Below are positions 53,879 through 64,000 of a stretch of DNA of 64,000 nucleotides, piece after piece. This stretch comes from DATLMR01 sp035634255 (GTDB lineage Bacteria; Acidobacteriota; Blastocatellia; UBA7656): positions 1 through 64,000 of the forward strand of contig DASQDI010000164.1 in the NCBI GenBank assembly GCA_035634255.1. Reading direction: 5' to 3'. The notes beneath the pieces are model-generated. The model did not search any database and was not told where the DNA came from. It worked only from the letters and a program-made list of their open reading frames with translations. Every line of letters starts with the position of its first letter. The stretch's first letter is position 1. Both the position numbers and the translations under genes were made by a program.

Positions 53879-55141
53879 TTGACCTTCAGACTTCTCATCG
53901 CGGCGCAGGCACTCTTACTCATCGGCGCGCTCGGGGCGGGCGGCGTTCCGGCCCAGAGCGCGAGCGGGCCATCCGCTCCGAAGCCGTCTTTGATCGTGCG
54001 GGACCTGGATTCGCCCGCGGGTCCGGGCAGCGCGCAGCCGAACATCTACCCGTCCCCGGACGGGCGGTTCTATTTGAGCTGGCTCGAGCCCGCCGGGGAG
54101 GGGCGTCATGCCTTCCGGTTCGCGGTTCGAGGCGCGGGCGGCTGGTCCGAGCCTCGGACGATTACAGAAGGGAACGACCTGCTCGTCAACTGGGCCGATT
54201 TCCCTTCGCTCGTCGCGGGCCGAGGGGGGGAGTTGATAGCGCACTGGGCGATAAAAGGGACCCCCGGCACTCACGCATCCAGCATTCGCATGGCCCGCTC
54301 GCGGGACGGGGGCAGGACATGGGGTAAGCCTTTCATCCCGCACGCCGACAGGTCGGAGACCGAGCATGGCTTCGTCTCCCTGATGCCGATGCGGGACGGG
54401 CGAATCGCGGCGGTCTGGCTCGACGGAAGAGAGATGAAGGAAGGCTCGCCCGGCGGCCACGGCCACGCGACGGGAGACATGTCTCTCAGGTTTACGATGG
54501 TAGGCCGCGACGGAAATGCGTCTGAAGATTTACCGCTCGATCTTCGCGTCTGCGAGTGCTGCCAGACTTCGGGCGCGGCCACGTCCGACGGGGCAATCGT
54601 GGTATATCGAGACCGCTCGGAAGACGAAACGCGAGACATATCGGCGGTCCGGTTCAGCCGGGGGAAATGGACGGAGCCTCAAGGCGTGAGCGCCGACGGG
54701 TGGAAGATTTCCGGCTGCCCGGTCAATGGCCCGTCAGTCGCCGCCGACGGAAAGAGGGTGGCCGTCGCCTGGTTCACCGCCGCCGGTGAGACCCCTCGCG
54801 TCAGAGTCGCCTTCTCTGACGACGCGGGGGCGAGTTTCGGCAAGCCCGTACAGGTGGATGACGCCGCCCCCGTAGGGCGGGTCAACGTCCTGATGCTGCC
54901 GGACGGCGCGGCGCTCGTGAGCTGGCTTGAAAGGACCGCGAGCGGCGCGGAAGTGAGGGTCCGCCGCGTCGCTCCAAACGGCTCGCGCGACGGGTCATTG
55001 AAGGTGGCGGAATCGAACGCGGCGCGCGTGTCCGGCTTCCCTCGGATGGCGCGGGCCGGGGACGAGATCGTCATCGCCTGGACCGAGCCGGGGGCGAGCC
55101 CAAGGGTGCGAACCGCGATAATAAAATACGCGCGCAAATGA
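53879..55141 (+). CDS. Sialidase-fold exported protein with a Cys/His cluster
   Basis: A 420-residue exported beta-propeller. A signal peptide (LLIAAQALLLIGALGAGGVPAQ) is followed by Asp-box-like words (SRDGGRTWGK, SDDAGASFGK). A striking cluster may bind metal: GGHGHATGD (about 194), VCECCQTSG (about 225) and SGCPVNGPSV (about 280). The classical sialidase Arg triad is not evident, so true sialidase activity is doubtful. It starts with TTG at 53879 (GAGAGAGGT upstream; no ATG nearby) and is divergent from the copper/metal operon. A role in metal handling is possible but unproven. Confidence 0.7.
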   Translation: MTFRLLIAAQALLLIGALGAGGVPAQSASGPSAPKPSLIVRDLDSPAGPGSAQPNIYPSPDGRFYLSWLEPAGEGRHAFRFAVRGAGGWSEPRTITEGNDLLVNWADFPSLVAGRGGELIAHWAIKGTPGTHASSIRMARSRDGGRTWGKPFIPHADRSETEHGFVSLMPMRDGRIAAVWLDGREMKEGSPGGHGHATGDMSLRFTMVGRDGNASEDLPLDLRVCECCQTSGAATSDGAIVVYRDRSEDETRDISAVRFSRGKWTEPQGVSADGWKISGCPVNGPSVAADGKRVAVAWFTAAGETPRVRVAFSDDAGASFGKPVQVDDAAPVGRVNVLMLPDGAALVSWLERTASGAEVRVRRVAPNGSRDGSLKVAESNAARVSGFPRMARAGDEIVIAWTEPGASPRVRTAIIKYARK

Positions 55142-55155
55142 GTGATTAACGGGCC

Positions 55156-56316
55156 TCACAGCACGGCAGTCTCTTCCAGTAATTTACCTTCGGTGAACCT
55201 CTCCGCGCGGAGGGGCGAGGCGTCGATCAGCCCGGACTCCCCGTCAAGGACCAGCTCGGAAATTATTCTCCCGGTCGCGGGCGAATGCATGACCCCATGC
55301 CCGCTGAACCCGTTCGCGAGGAAGAAGCCCTCCACGCCGGGCGCGCGCCCTATGATCGCGTGGTGGTCGGGCGTCACCTCATAAAGCCCGGCCCAGCAGC
55401 GGCGGGGGTTCACTTCCGCTTCGGCAAAACACGGCACGCGGTCGACTGCGCGCGTGAGGATCTTTTCTATGAAGCCGTAATCGAAATCGGTCTTGTACCC
55501 GAAGTCTTCCTCCGGGTCGGGCCATGCCATGAGCACGCTCCCCCCTTCGCGGCGGAAGTGAAAGCCGTTCGACATGTCGATGACCATGGGCAGGGGGGAA
55601 GGGAGTTTGTCAAAGGCTTCGGTCTTGACCACCTGCCGCCGCAGGGGGGCAACGGGTATTTCGACGCCGCACATGCGGGCGACGATTGCGGCCCACGGCC
55701 CGGCCGCGTTTATCACCGCGCGAGTCGATATGCGGCCGCGCGAAGTCTCGACGGCGGAGACCCTACCGCTTTCGACCTCGACGCCCGTGACTTCGGTGCC
55801 GACCCTGAACCTCGCGCCGCGCGAGCGCGCGGCTTTCGCGAACCCCGTCATCACGCTGTACGGGTCGACGAACCCATCCGTCGGGCAAAAGCTCCCGCCT
55901 AAAACGTCGTCCCCGCGCAGTTGAGGGATGATGCGTTGAATGTCCCGGGGAGTCACCATCTCCACGCCCTTCAGGCCGTGCGCGACCTGCCGCTCGCGGT
56001 TCGCCCTCAGGTATTCAAGGTGGCTTTCGGACGAGGCGACGAAGAGGTACCCGTGAGGCCGGTATTCGGGGTCGTGGCCCGTCTCTTCTTCGAATCTGGA
56101 AAAGAAGTCGATGGAGTGAAGGGACATCCGGATGTTGACGGAAGTGGAGAACTGCGCGCGGACGCCGCCCGCGCTCTTGCCGGTCGACCCCATCCCCTGC
56201 TGGGCTTCCTTCTCGATGACGACCACGTCCGCGCAGCCGCGCGCTGACAGGTGGTAGGCTATGCTCGAACCGACGATGCCCCCCCCGATAATGACTACCT
56301 CGGCCGTCTCAGTCAT
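55156..56316 (-). CDS. FAD-dependent amino-acid/glycine oxidase family protein
   Basis: A 386-residue flavoprotein of the DadA/sarcosine-oxidase (DAO) family. The N-terminal dinucleotide-binding motif is VVIIGGGIVGSSIAYHLSARG with the acidic end VIEKE; INAAGPWA and the C-terminal PGVEGFFLANGFSGHGVMHSPATG are typical. Substrates of the family include glycine, sarcosine, proline and D-amino acids. AAGGTGAG lies about 9 bases before the ATG at 56316; an earlier start would add 27 residues. Confidence 0.88.
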   Translation of the reverse strand: MTETAEVVIIGGGIVGSSIAYHLSARGCADVVVIEKEAQQGMGSTGKSAGGVRAQFSTSVNIRMSLHSIDFFSRFEEETGHDPEYRPHGYLFVASSESHLEYLRANRERQVAHGLKGVEMVTPRDIQRIIPQLRGDDVLGGSFCPTDGFVDPYSVMTGFAKAARSRGARFRVGTEVTGVEVESGRVSAVETSRGRISTRAVINAAGPWAAIVARMCGVEIPVAPLRRQVVKTEAFDKLPSPLPMVIDMSNGFHFRREGGSVLMAWPDPEEDFGYKTDFDYGFIEKILTRAVDRVPCFAEAEVNPRRCWAGLYEVTPDHHAIIGRAPGVEGFFLANGFSGHGVMHSPATGRIISELVLDGESGLIDASPLRAERFTEGKLLEETAVL

Positions 56317-56484
56317 AGTTGACTCACCTTCATTCCGGTACAGCATAGTATCCGCGGGGGCGGCGGGTGACAAGCGGGGCGCGAGTTTATGGGGCAAGGG
56401 GCCCGCCCCCGCGCATTCATTCAGAAGCGGGCTCTGACCTGATAATCGCGAATAAAATGCGGGTTAGCTCAGTTGATGCCGCGC

Positions 56485-56513
56485 TTGACTTGCTTGATTA
56501 AAAGCCATAACCT
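56485..56513 (+). promoter_or_regulatory. Predicted promoter of the Oar-like receptor
   Basis: TTGACT (56485-56490), 17 bases, TAACCT (56508-56513), identical in both boxes and in spacing to the site at 14012. The ATG lies 54 bases downstream, with a GAGGAG Shine-Dalgarno. Confidence 0.45.
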
Positions 56514-56566
56514 TTTGACGCACCTCCAAGGGGTGGGGAGCATCATTTCCAGAGGAGAGCCACATT

Positions 56567-59788
<3,222 letters not shown>

Positions 59789-59824
59789 ACGGGCGGCCGT
59801 GATCGGCGGAAGCTCGGCGGAAGC

Positions 59825-59862
59825 GCGGGAGGGCCTTGAGAAGGGCCCTCCCGCACTTTTTT
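59825..59862 (+). terminator. Strong Rho-independent terminator of the Oar-like receptor
   Basis: A perfect 11-bp stem GCGGGAGGGCC/GGCCCTCCCGC with an 8-base loop, then AC and six T residues. It lies 36 bases after the receptor stop and is the clearest intrinsic terminator in the window. Confidence 0.88.
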
Positions 59863-59948
59863 GCGCGCACGAAATCGGGCGCGCGGTTGATACCCTGAGG
59901 CCGCTCGCCTAGAATTCATCACTCGGAGACTTTAATCACGGAGGGGTT

Positions 59949-61349
59949 ATGCGAGAGCGCGGCGGAGCAGATTCATGGCAGGTGCCCGGATACCTTGAGG
60001 CGCGCGGGCCTCACCTGACGGTGGACGGGGTGGACGCGGTCCGCCTCGTGGAGGAGTATGGCTCGCCCCTCTACCTGTTTTCCGAGCGGCGCATCAGGGA
60101 GAATACCGAGAGCCTGCGCCGCTCTCTGGAGTCGGTCTACCCGCACGTCAAGCTCTGCTACGCCTCCAAAGCGAACTCCAACATGTCTGTGCTCTCGACC
60201 ATACTCCGCGCGGGCGGGGACATCGAGGTCAACTCCGGCGGCGAGCTCTTCAAGGCCGTCAAGGTGGGCTTCAGGCCGGAGCAGGTCGTCTTCAACGGGG
60301 TGTCGAAGACCGACGAAGAGATCCGCGCCGCCATATCGCTCGGCATACTCGCGATCAACATCGACTCGCTTTACGAGCTGGATCAGGTGGCGCGGGTGGC
60401 GCGCGACTCGGGCAATCGCGCGAACATCTCCATAAGGATCGTGCCGGAGATCGTGACCCGCTCTCACATCGGGCTCCAAACCGGGCTGCTATCCTCGAAG
60501 TTCGGCCTCTCCCCTTCGCAGATCGAGGAGGCCCTGCGGAGCGCGCTCGCGAACTCCGAATGGCTGAACCTCTCGGGGATGCACATACACGTCGGCTCGC
60601 AGACGCCCGACCCGCAGCCGTTCGCGCGCGCCTTCGCGGAGATGTGGCTCTTCCTCGTGGACCTCTACAAAAAGACCGGGCACCGTCTGAGCCACATCAA
60701 CATCGGGGGCGGGCTCCCCATCGACTACCTGCCCCCTTCCCCGATGGCCGAAGACATCGGGGAGTCCGAGCGGCAGATGCTTTCGGCGCGGCTCGACGAG
60801 GCCGACGTGCTCAGGTCCGCGCTGTCGGAGGCCGTGAAGCAGGACGAGGGCGGGCTGCTCGAAGGGCTCACCATCATCTTCGAGCCGGGCCGCCGAATAA
60901 TCGGGGACACCGGCCTGCTGCTCACGCGCGTCTGCAACATGAAAGAGCGCCCGGAGACGGGCGACGTGTGGCTGCTCACGGACGCGGGCTACTCCCTGAT
61001 GCTTTCGATCAACACGTACAAATGGTACTACCACCTCGTCTCCGCCTCGCGGGCGGGCGAGCCGCACACGGCCGCGTACAAGGTCGCGGGCCCGCTCTGC
61101 GACTCGGGCGACGTTTACTTCGACATCGAGCGGGGCACGAGACTCCCGAATTATCGCCTGCTGCCGCAAAGCACGAGCGTGGGCGACGTGCTCGCCCTGC
61201 TGAACACGGGCGCGTACGCTCTGGACCAGGCGTCCCAGTACAACGGCCGCCCGCGCCCGGCGGCGGTGATGGTGAAGGAGTCGGGCGAAGTCGCCCTCGC
61301 CCGCCGCGCGGAGACGTACGAGGACCTCTTCTCGCTCGACCGGTGGTGA
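59949..61349 (+). CDS. lysA: PLP-dependent DAP-decarboxylase-like enzyme
   Basis: A 466-residue fold-type III PLP enzyme. The Schiff-base Lys is in YASKANSN (K74), and further family motifs include GGDIEVNSGGEL, FNGVSKTDEEI, MHIHVGSQ, NIGGGLPIDY, FEPGRRIIGDTG and GPLCDSGD, which in LysA reads CESGD. These support decarboxylation of meso-diaminopimelate to lysine, though carboxynorspermidine and other relatives share the fold. Another lysA elsewhere in the genome cannot be excluded. The gene stands alone after the receptor terminator. Confidence 0.8.
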   Translation: MRERGGADSWQVPGYLEARGPHLTVDGVDAVRLVEEYGSPLYLFSERRIRENTESLRRSLESVYPHVKLCYASKANSNMSVLSTILRAGGDIEVNSGGELFKAVKVGFRPEQVVFNGVSKTDEEIRAAISLGILAINIDSLYELDQVARVARDSGNRANISIRIVPEIVTRSHIGLQTGLLSSKFGLSPSQIEEALRSALANSEWLNLSGMHIHVGSQTPDPQPFARAFAEMWLFLVDLYKKTGHRLSHINIGGGLPIDYLPPSPMAEDIGESERQMLSARLDEADVLRSALSEAVKQDEGGLLEGLTIIFEPGRRIIGDTGLLLTRVCNMKERPETGDVWLLTDAGYSLMLSINTYKWYYHLVSASRAGEPHTAAYKVAGPLCDSGDVYFDIERGTRLPNYRLLPQSTSVGDVLALLNTGAYALDQASQYNGRPRPAAVMVKESGEVALARRAETYEDLFSLDRW

Positions 61350-61432
61350 TGGCCGGGACTCATTGGAAAGTCTCTCCGCGGAACCCCGTCGGCTTTGTGG
61401 TAAGCCTCCGGGAGGGTGGTGATCTCGGAAGG

Positions 61433-62611
61433 TCATATGCCCAGGCTGGTCTCTATCTCGCGCACGCGCCTGACGATTTCGAACAACTCCGCGTCCGTGA
61501 CCGTCTCGCCCCGCGCAACCTGTTCGCACCTCGCGAGTATTCCCTTCAATTCTTCGGCACCTATCTTCGAACGGCGCGCGACCGCCGAGGCCAGAGCCGC
61601 GTCGTCCGTGCTCGGGGGGGCCGCCGCGTAGCGGCAGAGCCGCTTGCGAAACTCGGAGTGGATGTTCTGCATCGCCACGTCGCTCGCGCGGGCGAGCCTC
61701 GTGATGTTAGCCATCGAAGAGACGAACTCAAGATTCGTCGTCCGGCGCTCTCGCCTGAGCGGGATGGGCCGCGCGAACCTCCGGCCCCGCGTGTAGATTA
61801 CGAGGCCTATTATCAACACGGCCTGCCACATCATCCACGGGAGGGGGGTGCCTTCGAAGTAGGACATCAGCCCCGCCGGTTTGGAAGAGCCGTGCCCGTG
61901 ATGGTACTCGTCGAATGCTACGGTCCCGAAGCGCCCGGCCTGTACCAGGTTGAGCGCGAGGACGACGTTGTCCCTTTGAGATATGCCGTTGTTGGCTACG
62001 ACGAACGGGTCCGCGAGCAGGACGATGCGCCCTTTGCCTAACGTAATATCCGCGAGCACCGCGGAGTCGGCGTCCCCGACATGATAAGTGGGGTGGGCGC
62101 CGGCCCTGCCGGTCACGTCGATCCGGGAGGCCGCGGCGGAGAGGCTCACGCGCTCGACGCCCCGCGTGTAGGGGGTCGGCTGCAAAGGCCGCGCGTCCTC
62201 CCCGTATTCCGCCCACCCCGTCTCGACGTTCGCCTCGCCGAAATCGACTTTGATCTCCCTGTCGATGATGATGAGCTCGCCGCCCGCCTCGACCCACTCT
62301 TTCAGGCGCGCGAACTCTTCGGCGTTCGGGTTGTGCTCCGCGGGGGGGGCGATGAGGAGGAGGGTGCTGATCTCATAAAGCTCTTCGACATCGGTGAAGG
62401 GGGTTTCGAGGCGCGTGACATCGTAACCCCGCTCCGCGAGGAGGGTGTAAAAAGCGCGCGTGCCGAAAGGGGTCGAGGCGTAGGACGAGCGGTTCCCGGT
62501 TATCTCGGTCTCTTCGTCGTCGGCCGAGTCGGTCATGAAGACGAGGTTCAGGACGAGGAGCAGCAGGAAAAGCCCTGCGACGATCAGGATTGCGCTCGTG
62601 TTCTTTCTCAT
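61433..62611 (-). CDS. DUF4350 domain membrane protein
   Basis: A 392-residue protein. One N-terminal helix (AILIVAGLFLLLLVLNLVFM), an extracytoplasmic DUF4350 domain (STPFGTRAFYTLLAERGYDVTRLETPFTDVEEL, LLIAPPAEHNPNAEEFARLKEWVEAGG), a second helix (about 262-280) and a cytoplasmic tail. In other genomes DUF4350 proteins accompany MoxR-DUF58 clusters; those partners are not in this window, but a BatA-like pair is at 1-6 kb. The gene begins 10 bases after the stop of the peptidase gene upstream. Confidence 0.75.
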   Translation of the reverse strand: MRKNTSAILIVAGLFLLLLVLNLVFMTDSADDEETEITGNRSSYASTPFGTRAFYTLLAERGYDVTRLETPFTDVEELYEISTLLLIAPPAEHNPNAEEFARLKEWVEAGGELIIIDREIKVDFGEANVETGWAEYGEDARPLQPTPYTRGVERVSLSAAASRIDVTGRAGAHPTYHVGDADSAVLADITLGKGRIVLLADPFVVANNGISQRDNVVLALNLVQAGRFGTVAFDEYHHGHGSSKPAGLMSYFEGTPLPWMMWQAVLIIGLVIYTRGRRFARPIPLRRERRTTNLEFVSSMANITRLARASDVAMQNIHSEFRKRLCRYAAAPPSTDDAALASAVARRSKIGAEELKGILARCEQVARGETVTDAELFEIVRRVREIETSLGI

Positions 62612-62621
62612 CCCCGGCCAC

Positions 62622-64000
62622 TCACTTGACGTTGAAGAGCCGAACGTCTTCCAGCATCCAGCCGCTCCCCGAGCGGTACAGAACGAAGACGGCGGTGGCC
62701 GTCTGGTCCCTGCCTTCCCTCTTGATCTTGAGCGCCACGTCCATCGCCACGCGGTTGGAGTCGATAGTGTCCACGCGGAGTATCTCCGTCGCCCACGCGG
62801 TCGGGGGCGTCACGGTCAACCCCTGCACGAACCTCTTCAGGTTGTTCCTGGAGACGACCGAGAAGAGCCGGTCGGACGAGGGCTGCTTGATCAGGGTGTC
62901 GAGCTGCCCGATGAAGGCGCGCACGGACTCTTCGACGGGCGCGGACGCATTCTCCGCGCGCTCGGCCTTGACGAGGGCTTCGCGCGCGGCGAACTGCGCG
63001 TCCGACACTTCGGCTTCGGCCACGGCGCGGCGCAGGTAGCGGGATGCGTCCGCCGGCTTGTTGCGGGCGAGCGCGATCTGGCCCAGAGTTATGTAGGCCC
63101 ACGCGGTCGCGCCCCCGCCGGGGGGGGTGATCTGGATGGCCGCGTTCGCCTCGGAGACGGCCTCGTCGCTTTTGTTCTGGGCCGCCAGCGTTCGCGCGAG
63201 CCACGAGCGCACGGTCGCGTTCCGCGGGTTCGCGCGCGCGGCCTCCCTCAGCTTCGCCTCCGCCTGCGCGTACTCGCCCCGGTTGAAGGCGGCGATGCTC
63301 TCGTTGAGCAGGGTGAGGCCCCAGGGCCGCGCGGGCTTGGCGTCGTTGTCGTAGTCGGTCTGAATAATCAATTTTTCGGGGTCCACCTCCACCGAGTTGA
63401 TCTTTTCTGAGGTCTGAATGTCGGTGAAGGTGAGGTCTTCGGAAGGCACCGTGACGGAGGTCGTGATCTGCTTGCCGGAGGCGGTGACGGCGAGGATCGG
63501 GACCGTAACGTCTCCGGTGCCGAGGTTGCGGACGTTGACGCGCTGCGCGCCCTGCCCGCCCGAAGGCTGCGGGACCCCGACGATTATGTCGGGCTCGATG
63601 ATGGTGTCGACCCACTGCTGAAATATCTTATCGACCCCCGGCCCGCCCTCCTTCGTCAGGGCCGCGCGGAAATCCTCGGTCGTGACCACCCTCGTCTGGG
63701 GGCCGCCGAAGGCCGAGCGGACCGCCGAGTTGAACTTCTCGCGGCCCGCGGCCTCAGCCATCAGGCGTAGCACGAGCGGCCCTTTGCCGAAGACGGCGAG
63801 GCTGTAGTTGGGCAGGACTATGGTCTGGAGCCCGAGCTCGGCGTCACGGCCCGACTTTGCGATTGGCGTGTAGTCCCAGCGGAAGCGGGAGAAGGCTTCG
63901 CGCGCGGCGTCGGTGCCGAACCGCTCTTCGAAATAGGTGGCCGCGAGGTAGCGCGGGAGCGAGTCTCTCAGGAAGGCCGCGCTGCGCGCCTTCTGCGCCG
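62622..64000 (-). CDS. M1-like peptidase C-terminal part, cut by the window edge
   Basis: An open reading frame running off the window, so only the C-terminal ~459 residues are visible. The frame stays open from the edge (AAFLRDSLPRYLAATYFEERFG, FSRFRWDYTP) and continues through VLPNYSLAVFGKGPLVLRLMAEAAG, which recalls the region after the HExxH of M1 aminopeptidases. A C-terminal TPR-like helical region (FNRGEYAQAEAKLREAARANPRNATVRSWLARTLAAQ) and a beta-rich end follow. The zinc-binding motif must lie beyond the window, so the M1 assignment is moderate. It precedes DUF4350 in the same transcript. Confidence 0.6.
   Translation of the reverse strand, partial: AQKARSAAFLRDSLPRYLAATYFEERFGTDAAREAFSRFRWDYTPIAKSGRDAELGLQTIVLPNYSLAVFGKGPLVLRLMAEAAGREKFNSAVRSAFGGPQTRVVTTEDFRAALTKEGGPGVDKIFQQWVDTIIEPDIIVGVPQPSGGQGAQRVNVRNLGTGDVTVPILAVTASGKQITTSVTVPSEDLTFTDIQTSEKINSVEVDPEKLIIQTDYDNDAKPARPWGLTLLNESIAAFNRGEYAQAEAKLREAARANPRNATVRSWLARTLAAQNKSDEAVSEANAAIQITPPGGGATAWAYITLGQIALARNKPADASRYLRRAVAEAEVSDAQFAAREALVKAERAENASAPVEESVRAFIGQLDTLIKQPSSDRLFSVVSRNNLKRFVQGLTVTPPTAWATEILRVDTIDSNRVAMDVALKIKREGRDQTATAVFVLYRSGSGWMLEDVRLFNVK

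Noticed and set aside
53879..55141. True sialidase
   Set aside because: Asp boxes are present, but no Arg triad or Tyr/Glu catalytic pair can be picked out.
56462..56520. tRNA-like start GGGTTAGCTCAGTTG
   Set aside because: It resembles a D-arm, but no anticodon stem, T-loop (GTTCGAATC) or acceptor pairing follows.

Overview
The window is a stretch of dense, GC-rich bacterial chromosome (roughly two thirds G+C by eye). Gene content suggests a Gram-negative soil-type Acidobacteriota, most likely class Blastocatellia. The clues are an Oar-like TonB-dependent receptor with a carboxypeptidase-regulatory-like N-terminus, a ~1,060-residue BNR/VPS10-like repeat protein, a Ser/Thr kinase fused to TPRs, many secreted peptidases and a Kgd-type fused 2-oxoglutarate dehydrogenase. 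The lineage is an inference from gene families; no rRNA or other phylogenetic marker is present.

Layout: 1-6 kb holds a PAP2 phosphatase and a BatA-like/VWA pair. 6-8.2 kb holds an AidB-like acyl-CoA dehydrogenase and a DUF2255 protein. 8.2-11.3 kb holds one large, compositionally atypical WD40-GTPase-zinc ribbon-TIR protein, the strongest candidate for a novel signalling or immune protein. 11.4-15.2 kb holds an SMP-30-like lactonase, a SnoaL-like protein, a cytochrome c, a tiny Gly-rich peptide ORF and a diiron protein. 15.3-18.8 kb is a coupled operon of membrane dipeptidase, ABC ATPase and fused binding protein-permease. 18.8-31.1 kb, all on the minus strand, holds a prolyl oligopeptidase with a SUMF1-like tail, Ogt, YajQ, a response regulator, the BNR repeat protein, a TonB receptor, an acyl-CoA dehydrogenase and a small secreted protein.

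31.3-35.6 kb has two adjacent subtilases whose C-termini carry an unusual hexapeptide repeat. 35.9-39.3 kb has a GNAT acetyltransferase, a secreted protein and an S41 peptidase. 39.5-46 kb has kgd and a convergent Ser/Thr kinase. 46-50.4 kb has a lipoprotein-like protein, a response regulator with a sensor-like tail, an L,D-transpeptidase and a CtpA-type S41 peptidase. 50.4-53.8 kb is a metal-responsive operon (MerR regulator, YHS-CopA ATPase, membrane cupredoxin) behind a classical MerR-type promoter with an overlong spacer. 53.9-64 kb has a sialidase-like protein with a Cys/His cluster, a FAD oxidoreductase, the Oar-like receptor, a DAP-decarboxylase-like enzyme, a DUF4350 protein and the C-terminal part of an M1-like peptidase that runs off the window.

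Common themes are secretion and peptide scavenging (subtilases, POP, S41, dipeptidase plus amino-acid ABC importer, TonB receptors), envelope maintenance (PAP2, L,D-transpeptidase, CtpA) and copper or heavy-metal homeostasis. Several gene ends carry GGTCAGTGGTCAG- or GGGGCCAGG-type repeats that partly encode the C-terminal residues of the proteins. No rRNA, tRNA, CRISPR array, transposase or phage gene was seen.
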